57,136 bases of DNA from Oscillospiraceae bacterium (lineage in GTDB: Bacteria > Bacillota > Clostridia > Oscillospirales > Oscillospiraceae). Every line of letters begins with the position of its first letter. Position 1 is the first letter of the stretch. Made by a program: the position numbers and the translations under genes. Under the pieces are notes generated by a model. That model did no database searches. It was not told the DNA's origin and saw only the letters and a program-made list of their open reading frames with translations. The DNA lies in NCBI GenBank assembly GCA_017380435.1, contig JAFODZ010000039.1, positions 1 through 57,136 on the forward strand, in the 5' to 3' direction. Shown in pieces: positions 5,859 through 14,511 of the stretch.

Positions 5859-8743
5859 TATGCAGTTTCTTTGGCGTATTTTCCGTTGTCTTTTTTACGG
5901 ACAAAATAGACCATAGCAACAATGCCAATCAGCAGCAAAGTGCAGCCGATGCTCACACCGGCACCAATGGCCAGCGCCTTGTTTTGATAGCGGAAGGTGA
6001 TCTCGTGGCTGCCCTCTTCCAGCATCACACCCACCATAGCGTTGCCAACGGGGGTAATGTCAGCCTCCTGGCCATCCACATAAACATGCCAGTTTCCGCC
6101 GGACAGGGGAATGGAGGTGTACATCAAGCCGCTTTGCGGGCAGTCGATATTGCCCATGATGACCGTCTGGTCAAAATTGGTCACATTCAGAACACACTGG
6201 GAAAGCTCGTTGTAGGCTCCCTGCATCACATCTGCGTTCAAAACGGCAGCGGTCAAACCGAGCTTCTTGGATTCATTGGCCTTGCACTCAATGGTGACTT
6301 GTATCTCGTCGCCGGGATATACCTGGCAAATGGAGGAAATATAGGCAAGTCCGTTGTGGGTGTCGTCGTGGAGCTTAACAAAATCTCCGTCTGCGGCCTT
6401 GTAGGAAACTGTAAATTTGTTCTTACCGGGCATATTGTGGCGGATACACAGAAGACCTTCCCGGTCAATGCGGAAGTTGTAGAACACTCTGCCCTCCTTG
6501 GAGGTGGAGTTATAGGAGCAGCTTGTGCCGTTTTCGTCGGACAGGGTCACATGGCTGTTAGAGGAAATGTTGAGCAAATCCGACGGCAGCTGGGTAAAGG
6601 GGGCGACTTCCCGGCCCAAAGCGGCGCTGAGCAGCTTGTTCTGGTCGGCAAAGGTTCCGCTTCCGGTGACTTCTCCGTTTTCGTCCAAAAGAACATCGGC
6701 AAAAGCAGGATCAACCATAAAGCCAATGGGCAAATAGTAGTTGTTTTTCAGCAAATGCACCTTGCCGGAGGATTGGATGTCGGTGAAATAGGGGTTGTTT
6801 TCTACATAATTCTGCCGTTCAAGAATATATTTCACATTCAAAAACAGATTGCTGACAGGGGAGGTTTCGTAATAGGCGATGCGGTTGTAGGTTTTGTAGC
6901 CGCTCAGACCCATGGCCCGCAGATAGTTGGTAACATCCACATTGGCGGCGCTGGAGAAGGTGGTGATACCGTAGAAGCCGTTCAGCGCGCCGTCATTGTA
7001 GGTCTGATGCTGGGCAACCTCCATGCGGTAGAAGCTGTTCTCATCCTCCTGATCCTTGGCGTATTGGATCATCTTGGCAGAGTTCTCACCGCCCCGGGGA
7101 TAGCTTGCCAGATTTTGCACCGTTACATCGGAAGCAAAGCAGAAAATATTATAGAGTAACTCCAGACTGATAACGGCAATCAATCCCAGGGTTCCAATGG
7201 CTCTGCGAAGCTTACGGCCGCTGTACCAAAGGCGTTTTTGCGACCATTTTTGATGTTTGGCAGAGCGGGAACGAAGGGCGATCACAGCCAAAAATCCCAA
7301 ATAAAGCAAAATCAAGGCGCCGTTTACCAGAGGGAAAATCATCTTTTGGGAAGCGGAAAAACCTTCCGATGTCAGCGTATCCACAAAAGCGTTGAAACCC
7401 GGGCTCAGGAGCATACCGGCTATGGTAATTACACCGGTGACGATGACCTGCCACAGGCGGATATGCCGCCGCAGCAGCCAGCTGCGGTATGCCATATACA
7501 GCATCACAAAGCTGTACAGGAAGCTGAAACGGTTGGGGATCTCGTTGGTGAAGTGGAAGCCGTGCCAGATATAGTCCAAAACCTTAAAAATAAAGCTGAA
7601 GTTTAAGAACAGCAGCATCAGCGCCGCACAAATGCGATCGCGCATTTTTACCTGCTTCGTAGTCAAAAACAGGATAGACAGGACAACTGCAAATACGCCG
7701 CAGTACAGGTTGGGCAGGCCACCTTTGGTGGCAGAGTCTTTGTGATTCGGCTCAACGGATGCATAGGTGTTGGTGGCGACTTTGGTGACTGCTTTGATAA
7801 AGCTGCCAAAAGAGCTGTCCTCAGTGATCCACATTGCGTTCCATTTCGGGAATTCATTTGCTGCCGAGGAAGTGGTCTGCAAGCTGGCGTAGGCGGGCAG
7901 GGTAATGACAGCGGTCATACCGATGGCAATGGCGGAAAACAGCGCCATTAGACACAGGTCGATGCAAAACCGCTTAAATCCCTTCCAGCGGCAAATCTCG
8001 TAGCAGATAAAGACCAAAAGGGTAAAAATGCAAACAAAAAAGCCGATATAATAGTTAATGGCAATGGCAAAAAACAGGCTGATGGTATAAAGAATAAATT
8101 TGCGGTCCTTCAGAAGGCGGACAGTACCCAAAACCACCAGCGGCAGCAGGGCAAAGGTGTCCAGCCACATTACATTCCATAAATAGCCAACGGCCCAGGC
8201 GCAGGTTGCGTAGAAAGCGCCAAAAAGGGCGATGGAGATATCATTGCGCCGGAAGGTGTGCTTCAGGAAAATGGAGAAGAACAGACCGGCAAGACCCAAA
8301 CGGACCGGAACGAGGAAGGTGTAGAAATCCAGCATCCAGGTTTCGGGAATCAGCACAGTCAGCCAGTTCAGCGGAGAACCCAGATAATAGGCGTACAGTC
8401 CCAAATAGTCTGTGCCCATACCCATATTCCAGGAGTATAGCAGGCCCTCACCGGAAAGAATGGACTCCCGCAGATCGACAAAGAAGGGGAAATACTGGTA
8501 GTAGGCATCGGAATACAGCAATGAAAAGACCTGGGAGGAACCGGCCTCATAGGCAATTGCCCGAACCAGCAGGGTCAGTCCGGTGAGCAGGAAGGGGATC
8601 AGAAAACCCAAAATACAGTAGTTAAACTGCTTTTTATTGGGATCGGGATCCAAAATATTGCTTTTTTTCGTAAGAAAACGGGAAAAAGCACCGCTTGGCC
8701 GCTTTTGGGCGGTATTTTTCAATTTCTTGTTATTTTTCGACAT
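5858..8743 (-). CDS. YfhO-family multi-pass membrane protein
   Basis: A 961-residue protein with about a dozen transmembrane segments in the first ~560 residues, a large extracytoplasmic region (~600-920) and a final helix before KKDNGKYAKETA. The motif DAYYQYFPFFVDLRESILSG in the first loop and LFLNVKYILE in the outer domain are typical of YfhO proteins, GT-C-like enzymes linked in Bacillus to glycosylation of lipoteichoic acid. ATG 8743 follows GGGGGAG with a 6-base gap. The frame stays open upstream to 8968, but that part overlaps rpmB and its terminator, so I exclude it. It is probably involved in decorating cell-envelope polymers. Confidence 0.85.
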   Translation of the reverse strand: MSKNNKKLKNTAQKRPSGAFSRFLTKKSNILDPDPNKKQFNYCILGFLIPFLLTGLTLLVRAIAYEAGSSQVFSLLYSDAYYQYFPFFVDLRESILSGEGLLYSWNMGMGTDYLGLYAYYLGSPLNWLTVLIPETWMLDFYTFLVPVRLGLAGLFFSIFLKHTFRRNDISIALFGAFYATCAWAVGYLWNVMWLDTFALLPLVVLGTVRLLKDRKFILYTISLFFAIAINYYIGFFVCIFTLLVFICYEICRWKGFKRFCIDLCLMALFSAIAIGMTAVITLPAYASLQTTSSAANEFPKWNAMWITEDSSFGSFIKAVTKVATNTYASVEPNHKDSATKGGLPNLYCGVFAVVLSILFLTTKQVKMRDRICAALMLLFLNFSFIFKVLDYIWHGFHFTNEIPNRFSFLYSFVMLYMAYRSWLLRRHIRLWQVIVTGVITIAGMLLSPGFNAFVDTLTSEGFSASQKMIFPLVNGALILLYLGFLAVIALRSRSAKHQKWSQKRLWYSGRKLRRAIGTLGLIAVISLELLYNIFCFASDVTVQNLASYPRGGENSAKMIQYAKDQEDENSFYRMEVAQHQTYNDGALNGFYGITTFSSAANVDVTNYLRAMGLSGYKTYNRIAYYETSPVSNLFLNVKYILERQNYVENNPYFTDIQSSGKVHLLKNNYYLPIGFMVDPAFADVLLDENGEVTGSGTFADQNKLLSAALGREVAPFTQLPSDLLNISSNSHVTLSDENGTSCSYNSTSKEGRVFYNFRIDREGLLCIRHNMPGKNKFTVSYKAADGDFVKLHDDTHNGLAYISSICQVYPGDEIQVTIECKANESKKLGLTAAVLNADVMQGAYNELSQCVLNVTNFDQTVIMGNIDCPQSGLMYTSIPLSGGNWHVYVDGQEADITPVGNAMVGVMLEEGSHEITFRYQNKALAIGAGVSIGCTLLLIGIVAMVYFVRKKDNGKYAKETA

Positions 8744-8772
8744 TGCATTCTCCCCCATAATAGAGTAAGACC

Positions 8773-8801
8773 ATAATACCATATATCGGAAAAAAGGTAA
8801 A
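8773..8801 (-). promoter_or_regulatory. Candidate promoter of the YfhO gene
   Basis: Minus strand: -35 TTTACC (8801-8796), 17-bp spacer, -10 TATTAT (8778-8773). The -35 is weak. It lies just downstream of the rpmB terminator, so the YfhO gene needs a promoter here. Confidence 0.5.
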
Positions 8802-8804
8802 GAA

Positions 8805-8839
8805 AAAAATAAAAAGCGGTGCTGCATTTGCAACACCGC
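8805..8839 (-). terminator. rpmB terminator
   Basis: On the minus strand GCGGTGTTGC / GCAGCACCGC (8839-8816) forms a stem with a short AAAT loop, followed by TTTTTATTTTT. It lies 21 bases after the rpmB stop. Confidence 0.8.
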
Positions 8840-8859
8840 AATATTATTTGCCGGATAAA

Positions 8860-9048
8860 TCAGACAGCGCGCTCGACCTTGTTGGAACGCAGGCATCTGG
8901 TACAGGCATACACGTGGCACGGAGTACCGTTCACAATGGCCTTGACCCGCTTCACGTTGGGCTTCCATGCCCGATTGGAACGTCTGTGGGAGTGGGAGAC
9001 CTTGATACCAAAGGTAACGCCCTTGCCACAGTAATCACACTTCGCCAT
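8860..9048 (-). CDS. rpmB: Large ribosomal subunit protein bL28
   Basis: A 62-residue basic protein beginning MAKCDYCGKG and containing SHSHRRSNRAWKPN and CTRCLRSNKV. It is the zinc-ribbon (four-cysteine) version of L28, with CxxC pairs at residues 4-7 and near 49-52. The ATG at 9048 follows TAGGAGGTGCAGAGA. The gene is monocistronic, with its own promoter and terminator. Confidence 0.95.
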   Translation of the reverse strand: MAKCDYCGKGVTFGIKVSHSHRRSNRAWKPNVKRVKAIVNGTPCHVYACTRCLRSNKVERAV

Positions 9049-9109
9049 TCTCTGCACCTCCTATCCGTAAATGGCTCACAAAATTGCATCTTTCGCAAGA
9101 CGCTTTGAT

Positions 9110-9138
9110 ATGATAACAGACAATAACGAAAAATGCAA
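9110..9138 (-). promoter_or_regulatory. Sigma-A promoter of rpmB
   Basis: Minus strand: -35 TTGCAT (9138-9133), 17-bp spacer, -10 TATCAT (9115-9110), about 60 bases before the start codon. Confidence 0.6.
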
Positions 9139-9178
9139 GTGTTTTTTTGGAAATTTTTTAGATTTTTGAAAATAATGT

Positions 9179-9207
9179 TTGATATTCCTCTGGGCGACCG
9201 CTATAAT
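9179..9207 (+). promoter_or_regulatory. Sigma-A promoter of hprK
   Basis: -35 TTGATA (9179-9184), 17-bp spacer, perfect -10 TATAAT (9202-9207), 32 bases before the hprK ATG. Confidence 0.7.
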
Positions 9208-9239
9208 ATTGTAAAAAAGAAAGGGAAGAGGTGGCACAT

Positions 9240-10184
9240 ATGTCCAATCGCAACGGTATAGCATTAAAAGAATTGGTGGAGCATATGCATCTTCAGATTG
9301 CCTATGAATCCAAGGACTATGAGCAGGTTCGGCTGACAGTGAACCATTTGTCCCGTCCCGGCCTGCAGCTTGTGGGCTATATGGAGCATTTTGAGCCTTT
9401 GCGCATGCAGGTTATGGGCAATGCGGAGGTCAGCTATCTGACCGGACTGGCCCGGGAGCAGCGGCTTGCCTGCTACGACAGGATCTTTGCCTACAAATTC
9501 CCGGCGCTGCTTGTTGCCCGGGGTCTTCCGATAGATGAAGAATGTCTGCAAATGGCCGAAAAACACGATGTAACGGTTCTTAGTTCCCAAGAACCTACGG
9601 GCGTTGTGATCAACGGAGTGGTGGACTATCTGCAGGTAGCACTTGCGCCGTCCATAACTCGCCACGGTGTTTTGATGGAGGTCTATGGCGAGGGATTGCT
9701 GCTCATTGGTGAAAGCGGCATCGGCAAAAGTGAGGCGGCGGTGGAGCTGCTCAAGCGTGGCCACCGGTTGATTGCCGACGATGCGGTGGATATCCGTAAG
9801 GTGTCGGAAAATTCCCTTGTTGGTACAGCGCCGGAGCTGATCCGCAATTATGTGGAGCTGCGGGGCATCGGTATTATCAATGTGGCAAAGCTGTTTGGTA
9901 TGGGCGCCGTCCGTGCGGAGAACAGCATTGACCTGGTGGTGAATATTGTCCCCTGGAACACCCAGGAGGTCTATGACCGGGTGGGTCTTGAGGAGCAGCA
10001 TATGGAGATTTTGGGTGTGAATGTGCCGATGAACACCATTCCCATCACACCGGGCCGAAACTTAGCGGTGATTTTGGAGGTTGCGGCTATGAACAACCGC
10101 CAGCGGAAGATGGGCTATAATCCCGCTCTGGAGTTCACCCAGCAGATCGACCGGCATTTTGAACAGACGGTAGGAAAGAAATGA
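9240..10184 (+). CDS. hprK: HPr kinase/phosphorylase
   Basis: A 314-residue enzyme that phosphorylates and dephosphorylates Ser46 of HPr, the carbon catabolite control switch of Firmicutes. Hallmarks are the P-loop GESGIGKS (157-164), RHGVLMEVYG just before it, LIADDAVDI, and the signature ELRGIGIINV. Length is normal. I take ATG 9240 (AAGAGGTG seven bases upstream) over GTG 9231, which would sit inside the ribosome site. The stop overlaps the start of the next gene by 4 bases (ATGA), so translation is coupled to a pseudouridine synthase. No ptsH is adjacent. Confidence 0.95.
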   Translation: MSNRNGIALKELVEHMHLQIAYESKDYEQVRLTVNHLSRPGLQLVGYMEHFEPLRMQVMGNAEVSYLTGLAREQRLACYDRIFAYKFPALLVARGLPIDEECLQMAEKHDVTVLSSQEPTGVVINGVVDYLQVALAPSITRHGVLMEVYGEGLLLIGESGIGKSEAAVELLKRGHRLIADDAVDIRKVSENSLVGTAPELIRNYVELRGIGIINVAKLFGMGAVRAENSIDLVVNIVPWNTQEVYDRVGLEEQHMEILGVNVPMNTIPITPGRNLAVILEVAAMNNRQRKMGYNPALEFTQQIDRHFEQTVGKK

Positions 10185-11152
10185 AAGAACTGACGATCGG
10201 AACCAACGATGCCGGGCAAAGGCTGGATCGCTTTTTAAGCAAAAGTGTGCCGCTGCTGCCGGCCTCTTTGGCGCAAAAATATATCCGCATCAAGCGCATT
10301 AAGCTCAACGGCGGCAGAGCGGAACGGGATACCCGGCTGCAGGCCGGGGATGTGCTGCAGCTTTATATCAACGATGAATTTTTCGATACGCCCCGGGAGG
10401 ACAATGCGTTTTTGACGGTGGCATCGCCGAAATTGAATATCGTTTATGAGGATGACCACATTCTGCTGATGGATAAGCGTCCCGGTCTTGCGGTGCATCC
10501 CCACGACGGGGCGGAGTACGGCAGAACGCTGATCGACCATATCCAGGCCTATTTGTATCAGAAGCGGGAATGGGTTCCACGGTTGGAAAATTCCTTTACC
10601 CCGGCTCTGTGCAACCGCATTGACCGCAATACCGGCGGTATTGTGATCGCCGCAAAAACCGCCGAGGCGCTGCGGGTTATGAACCAAAAGATCAAGGATC
10701 GGGAGCTGGATAAGCGGTATCTGGCCATCGTAGAGGGCAGCTTGAAGCAAAAAAGCGGCTCTTTAAAGGGGTATCTGTTTAAAGATGCCAAAAAGAACCG
10801 GGTGTTTGTCAGCGATAAACCGCAGCCCGGCGCAAAATCCTGCCATACCGACTATCGTGTGCTGGCAGAGGGAAAAGGCTTGACGCTGGTAGAATGCAAG
10901 CTCATCACCGGCAGAACCCACCAGATCCGCGCCCAGTTTGCCCACGCCGGCCACCCTCTGCTGGGGGACGGAAAATACGGCAAGCTTAATAAAAATTTCG
11001 ATCGCGATTATCAGGCGCTATACTCGTATAAGCTGACCTTCTGCTTCACTTCGGAATCGGGGGAGCTGGCTTATTTGAACGGAAAGACCTTCCAGGTGGA
11101 AAATGTGGATTTTGTATCCGAGTATTTCCCGGAATATAAACAGAGGGGTTAA
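10181..11152 (+). CDS. RluA/RluD-family 23S rRNA pseudouridine synthase
   Basis: A 323-residue protein with an N-terminal S4-type RNA-binding domain (about residues 1-65; AGQRLDRFL, YIRIKRIKLNG, LQAGDVLQLYI) and a catalytic domain with NRIDRNTGGI (catalytic Asp148) and GRTHQIRAQFAHAGHPLLGD. NRID replaces the usual HRLD, a common subfamily variant. It is probably an RluC/RluD-like rRNA enzyme, but the site is unknown. It overlaps hprK by 4 bases and is followed 5 bases later by the truncated thymidylate synthase gene. Confidence 0.9.
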   Translation: MKELTIGTNDAGQRLDRFLSKSVPLLPASLAQKYIRIKRIKLNGGRAERDTRLQAGDVLQLYINDEFFDTPREDNAFLTVASPKLNIVYEDDHILLMDKRPGLAVHPHDGAEYGRTLIDHIQAYLYQKREWVPRLENSFTPALCNRIDRNTGGIVIAAKTAEALRVMNQKIKDRELDKRYLAIVEGSLKQKSGSLKGYLFKDAKKNRVFVSDKPQPGAKSCHTDYRVLAEGKGLTLVECKLITGRTHQIRAQFAHAGHPLLGDGKYGKLNKNFDRDYQALYSYKLTFCFTSESGELAYLNGKTFQVENVDFVSEYFPEYKQRG

Positions 11153-11157
11153 TCACC

Positions 11158-11526
11158 ATGTCAAAAGCAGATGAACTGTACCGGGCCACATGCCTGGATA
11201 TTTTGGGAAATGGGTTTTATGATACGGATTTGGATATGCTCACTGCCAACAACTGGAATGTATGCCAGTATGCCATGCTGCTGATGATGATGGCGCAGGT
11301 GGCAGGCTTGAAAGCCGGCGAGCTGGTTCATGTGATTGCCGACTGTCATATTTATGACCGGCATATTCCGGCGGTAAAGGCAATGCTGGAAAAGGAAGGA
11401 TATCCCGCACCGAAGGTAACGCTGGATGCGAGCATTACCGATTTTTACGGGTTCACCAAAGACAGCTTCCGGGTGGAAAATTACCAATTCCACCCCTTCG
11501 ATTTTGAAAATCCCATTGCGATTTAA
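11158..11526 (+). pseudogene. thyA: Thymidylate synthase with large internal in-frame deletion
   Basis: The frame encodes 122 residues, whereas ThyA is usually about 260-280. Residues 1-24 (MSKADELYRATCLDILGNGF plus YDTD) match the start of ThyA, and residues from DMLTANNWNVCQYA (about 26) to the end (VADCHIYDRH-like HVIADCHIYDRH, FDFENPIAI) match its last third. The middle ~150 residues are gone, including the catalytic cysteine motif and the first folate/dUMP-binding segments, so it cannot be an active synthase. The reading frame is intact across the junction and the ribosome site is normal. Alternatives are a collapsed assembly or a reused C-terminal domain. It sits just before folA, the usual functional partner. 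Confidence 0.75.
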
Positions 11527-11551
11527 ATAATTTTGGGAAGGCACGCATAAA

Positions 11552-11645
11552 TGTCATCCTGAGCAAGCGCAGCGCGTCGAAGGATCTACTGGCCAGCCGA
11601 TGGTGCGTGGATTCTTCGACTCCCATTCGGTCGCTCAGAATGACA
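11552..11645. repeat. Palindromic intergenic repeat, family 2, copy 1
   Basis: A 94-bp element with ends TGTCATCCTGAGC (11552-11564) and GCTCAGAATGACA (11633-11645) and inner arms GTCGAAGGATC and GATTCTTCGAC. A second copy with the same arms lies at 27413-27507. It separates the thyA remnant from folA; a false in-frame extension of folA runs through its 3' half. Confidence 0.85.
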
Positions 11646-11665
11646 CGGAGTTAGGAGGAAACAGT

Positions 11666-12145
11666 GTGGAGCTGATTGTTGCGGTATATGACGATTGGGG
11701 CATCGGCAAGGACGGCACGCAGCCTGTGGCGCTGTCGGCAGACCGTAAATTTTTCCGGGAGACTACCCGGGGCGCAACGGTGATCGCCGGCAGAAAGACT
11801 GTGGCGGATTTCCCCGGTCAAAAGCCTTTGCCGGGGCGGGAGAACTATGTGCTGTCCCGCCAGGATCTGACCCTTCCCGGCTTCGGGATCTGCCATGATT
11901 TGAAATCGGTGCGGCAGGTGGCGGAAAAAGCAGAGCGGGCCTTCATCATCGGTGGCGGCAGAGTGTATGCGTCCATGCTGCCCGATTGTAAGCGCGCTTA
12001 TGTGACTAAGGTGCATTGCACGCCGCCGTCGGATACCTTCTTCCCCAATTTAGATGCAGATCCGGCATGGAAACTGACCCAGATCCTCCAATCCGGTGAG
12101 GAAAACGGCATTCGTTACGAAATGTGCCTGTATGAAAGAAAATAA
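11666..12145 (+). CDS. folA: Dihydrofolate reductase
   Basis: A 159-residue enzyme that reduces dihydrofolate to tetrahydrofolate with NADPH. Visible hallmarks are VELIVAVYDDWGIGKDG at the N-terminus, GATVIAGRKTVADFPGQKPL (NADPH-binding TxxxGRxT-like segment), AFIIGGGRVYASML and YVTKVHCT. I place the start at GTG 11666 because TTAGGAGGAA lies 7-8 bases upstream; the frame stays open further 5', but those codons come from the intergenic repeat. It is the neighbour of the broken thyA, so the deletion has removed the folate-oxidising partner from this locus. Confidence 0.92.
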   Translation: MELIVAVYDDWGIGKDGTQPVALSADRKFFRETTRGATVIAGRKTVADFPGQKPLPGRENYVLSRQDLTLPGFGICHDLKSVRQVAEKAERAFIIGGGRVYASMLPDCKRAYVTKVHCTPPSDTFFPNLDADPAWKLTQILQSGEENGIRYEMCLYERK

Positions 12146-12148
12146 AAG

Positions 12149-12178
12149 AATCGGGTGGATTTTTCCACCCGATTTTTA
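12149..12178. terminator. Bidirectional terminator after folA
   Basis: 11-bp stem AATCGGGTGGA (12149-12159) / TCCACCCGATT (12164-12174) with T-rich sequence on both strands. It lies between convergent folA and the 128-residue membrane protein gene. Confidence 0.85.
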
Positions 12179-12562
12179 TTGTAAAAGTTCGTCCGAAAGC
12201 TGCAGGATCTGCGGTGCAATGCGCTGGCGCTGCTTTCTTAATACGCGGTTGTATATGGGGTAGGCCAAGGCAACGCAAATCATTCCCGCAATGCCTAAGA
12301 TGACGCCGAGAACTGTTGCCAATATTCCAAGGGCGGCACCGAGCTGCGTCATGATCAGACTCATACCCAAACCCATGATCAGTGCGCCGATGATGCCGAT
12401 GGTGAGAGCTGCTGTCTGCGCCCGCGTGCTGGGAACGGAATGAAGCTTGCGCAGCTGCTCCATTTTGTCCTCCTCTTTGGGAAGATACTTCTTGCGAATT
12501 GCTTCTACTTCCTTTTGCTGTTGGGAGGAATATGTGAGGATGAAAGGATGTTCATTTTCCAT
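12176..12562 (-). CDS. Small two-helix membrane protein, paralogue 1
   Basis: A 128-residue protein: a charged N-terminus (1-45), two hydrophobic segments at about 50-75 and 78-102, and a basic C-terminal tail ending APQILQLSDELLQ. It is a clear paralogue of the 121-residue protein at 15281-15646: both carry GMSLxMT in the first helix, then an IxGxxGM...ALxYPIY segment and an APQILxLSxxL tail. ATG 12562 follows CAGGAGAG. It overlaps the end of the upstream membrane protein gene by 11 bases and is the last gene of a four-gene operon led by the response regulator. Function unknown. Confidence 0.75.
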   Translation of the reverse strand: MENEHPFILTYSSQQQKEVEAIRKKYLPKEEDKMEQLRKLHSVPSTRAQTAALTIGIIGALIMGLGMSLIMTQLGAALGILATVLGVILGIAGMICVALAYPIYNRVLRKQRQRIAPQILQLSDELLQ

Positions 12563-13442
12563 GTTTTTCTCTCCTGATTGCCTTTGTGGCTGTTACGATC
12601 AGAATGACCGATAGCGTTACCACAGTGATGCTGATACCTGCGCCGGTAAGAATGATAAATAAGTGCTGATTTTGGGGTGTCATTTCTCCGCCAAACTGGG
12701 CAAACATAGCCGTTTCCAGGTTCAGCATGGATACCAACGCCCCGGAAAGACTGACGATTTTTGCGGTGGACATAACAGGACTTCCCAGTTTCCGGTATCT
12801 GACAATATCTACGATGGCGTGGATAAAGGCGTAGAAGGTGTAAAGTGCCATCACATAGATCATAATCCCCGGATAATCGTAGCCCATATCGCGGTAGAGG
12901 ATCATCAGCACCGCACCGCTCAAGCTCAGATTGATCAGCAGCAGAATACAGGCGCAGATCCTGGAACGCTTCCACTCGCCTAAAATGCTGGTGCCGATTT
13001 TCTGAATCCGAACATATCGAACCAAAAGAAAACGCATCACTGCCATAATGGCATAGTAGGCAGATAGCACAATAAACCACCAGCTGCGCAGCAGATACCA
13101 AGAACCAATATGGACTATTGCATAGAGCATACTGACCGCAAGCGACGCCGACAGCGACAGCTTTATCCGAAATACCCGGTCGGTCATAAAGCGATTGCCC
13201 AGGGGATTGTTGTAAATGCCGTCCCGAATGGCGCGGTATTGCTTGGGCAGAACCAAAATGCAGGAAAGGCAGACGACGCTCAATGTGTAAAAAGCCAGCC
13301 CATAGGCGATGTAGGCCGGGACGGTCTGCTCCATACTGTTGAGGAAAATAAAAGGCAGCGCAGCGGCGCAGATGACCACGAGGATCACCATAAGCCACAC
13401 AGGGGGGAAAAGCAGTTTTTTCCCGAATTTTTTCCAATCCAT
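12552..13442 (-). CDS. Multi-pass membrane protein in two-component operon
   Basis: A 296-residue integral membrane protein with about eight hydrophobic segments (first at 15-36, last at 260-287) and short loops; it ends in KAIRREKHGK. I recognise no family motif. It starts 4 bases after the histidine kinase stop and overlaps the following gene, so it is translated with the two-component system. It could be a sensor partner or the target of that system, but nothing in the sequence decides this. Confidence 0.75.
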   Translation of the reverse strand: MDWKKFGKKLLFPPVWLMVILVVICAAALPFIFLNSMEQTVPAYIAYGLAFYTLSVVCLSCILVLPKQYRAIRDGIYNNPLGNRFMTDRVFRIKLSLSASLAVSMLYAIVHIGSWYLLRSWWFIVLSAYYAIMAVMRFLLVRYVRIQKIGTSILGEWKRSRICACILLLINLSLSGAVLMILYRDMGYDYPGIMIYVMALYTFYAFIHAIVDIVRYRKLGSPVMSTAKIVSLSGALVSMLNLETAMFAQFGGEMTPQNQHLFIILTGAGISITVVTLSVILIVTATKAIRREKHGK

Positions 13443-13446
13443 AGCC

Positions 13447-14511
13447 TTACCTCCGGAATTTTACCGTAAAGGTACTGCCTTGCCCATATGTGCTTTGCAC
13501 GCCGATTTCGCCGTTTAGGATATCCACCACCCGTTTTACCAGCGCCAAGCCCAGGCCGTTGCCCTGGGTGGCGTGGGAGGTGTCGCCTTGATAGAATTTT
13601 TCAAAAATATGCCGGCCTACCTCCGGGGTCATTCCGCAGCCGGTGTCGCTGACGGATACGATGATGGCATCCGCTTTCGCTTTTAATTCCACCCGGATTG
13701 CACCGCCGTCGGGGGTGAATTTTACGGCGTTGGAGATCAGATTGTTCCATACCAGGCTCAGAAGCTCCGGGTCGGACTTGATACGCACATCGTCTTCAAT
13801 ATCCGTTTCGATCTCCAGGTTCTTGGCTTCCCAGGCATCTTCAAAGCCTAAAAGGCTTTCGCATAGCTGCTGGCTGAGATCAAACTCCGCGGGGGAGGGG
13901 AAAATCTGCTGATTTTCCAGCTTGTTCAGTTTTAAAATATTGGCGATGAGCTGTGCCAGCTTCCGGGAAGCCTGGGAGATCGCCTTGGCGTAGTCATTTC
14001 TTTCTTCCTCGGTGATGCCGGGGCGCTGGAGCATAGTGGCATAGTTGCCCATAACAGCCAGCGGTGTCTTCAGCTCGTGGGATACATTGGCGATGAAGTC
14101 TGTGCGCAGGGTCTCTGTGCCGGAAAGCTCCTGGGCCATGGCGTTGATAGCCATAGCAATCTGGTTGAAGCCCTCCATACCGGCGCCGTGCATTGGGGCG
14201 ATACGAACGGAAAAATCCCCCTGCATAATCCGTTCGGTGGCCTCGGTGATGATCCTTACCGGTCGCTCTACCATGATCTTACGGCGTACATAATCTATGG
14301 TGCCGAACAAGAATGTTAAAAGCAGCACATTCAGAAAGGTCACCTTCGCCGCAGCGCCTATGTTTTCTTCGTTGAAAACAAGACCCATGCTGTCAGCCAA
14401 AGTGCTCACAAAGAGCAGCATGCAGCAGGATACCGCAAAAGCAACCGTCAGAAAAAACACCACATAATTGTTGATGGTTTTCAGCACGCTGCGAATACGA
14501 TGCTTCTTCAT
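13447..14511 (-). CDS. Sensor histidine kinase
   Basis: A 354-residue membrane kinase. Two transmembrane helices (about 13-35 and 45-65) with almost no extracellular loop are followed by a HAMP segment (RIITEATERIMQGDFSVRI), the His box NVSHELKTPLAVM (phospho-His near 145), the N box NLISNAVKFTPDGG, G1 SDTGCGM, and G2 GNGLGLALVKRVV. The very short loop suggests sensing within the membrane or through a partner protein. The start overlaps the response regulator stop by 4 bases. Confidence 0.9.
   Translation of the reverse strand: MKKHRIRSVLKTINNYVVFFLTVAFAVSCCMLLFVSTLADSMGLVFNEENIGAAAKVTFLNVLLLTFLFGTIDYVRRKIMVERPVRIITEATERIMQGDFSVRIAPMHGAGMEGFNQIAMAINAMAQELSGTETLRTDFIANVSHELKTPLAVMGNYATMLQRPGITEEERNDYAKAISQASRKLAQLIANILKLNKLENQQIFPSPAEFDLSQQLCESLLGFEDAWEAKNLEIETDIEDDVRIKSDPELLSLVWNNLISNAVKFTPDGGAIRVELKAKADAIIVSVSDTGCGMTPEVGRHIFEKFYQGDTSHATQGNGLGLALVKRVVDILNGEIGVQSTYGQGSTFTVKFRR

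Noticed and set aside
8744..8968. N-terminal extension of the YfhO protein to a start at 8968
   Set aside because: It would run through the rpmB terminator and antisense to nothing else plausible; ATG 8743 has a good ribosome site.
11600..11665. N-terminal extension of dihydrofolate reductase
   Set aside because: These codons are the 3' arm of the family 2 repeat; the GTG at 11666 has the ribosome site.
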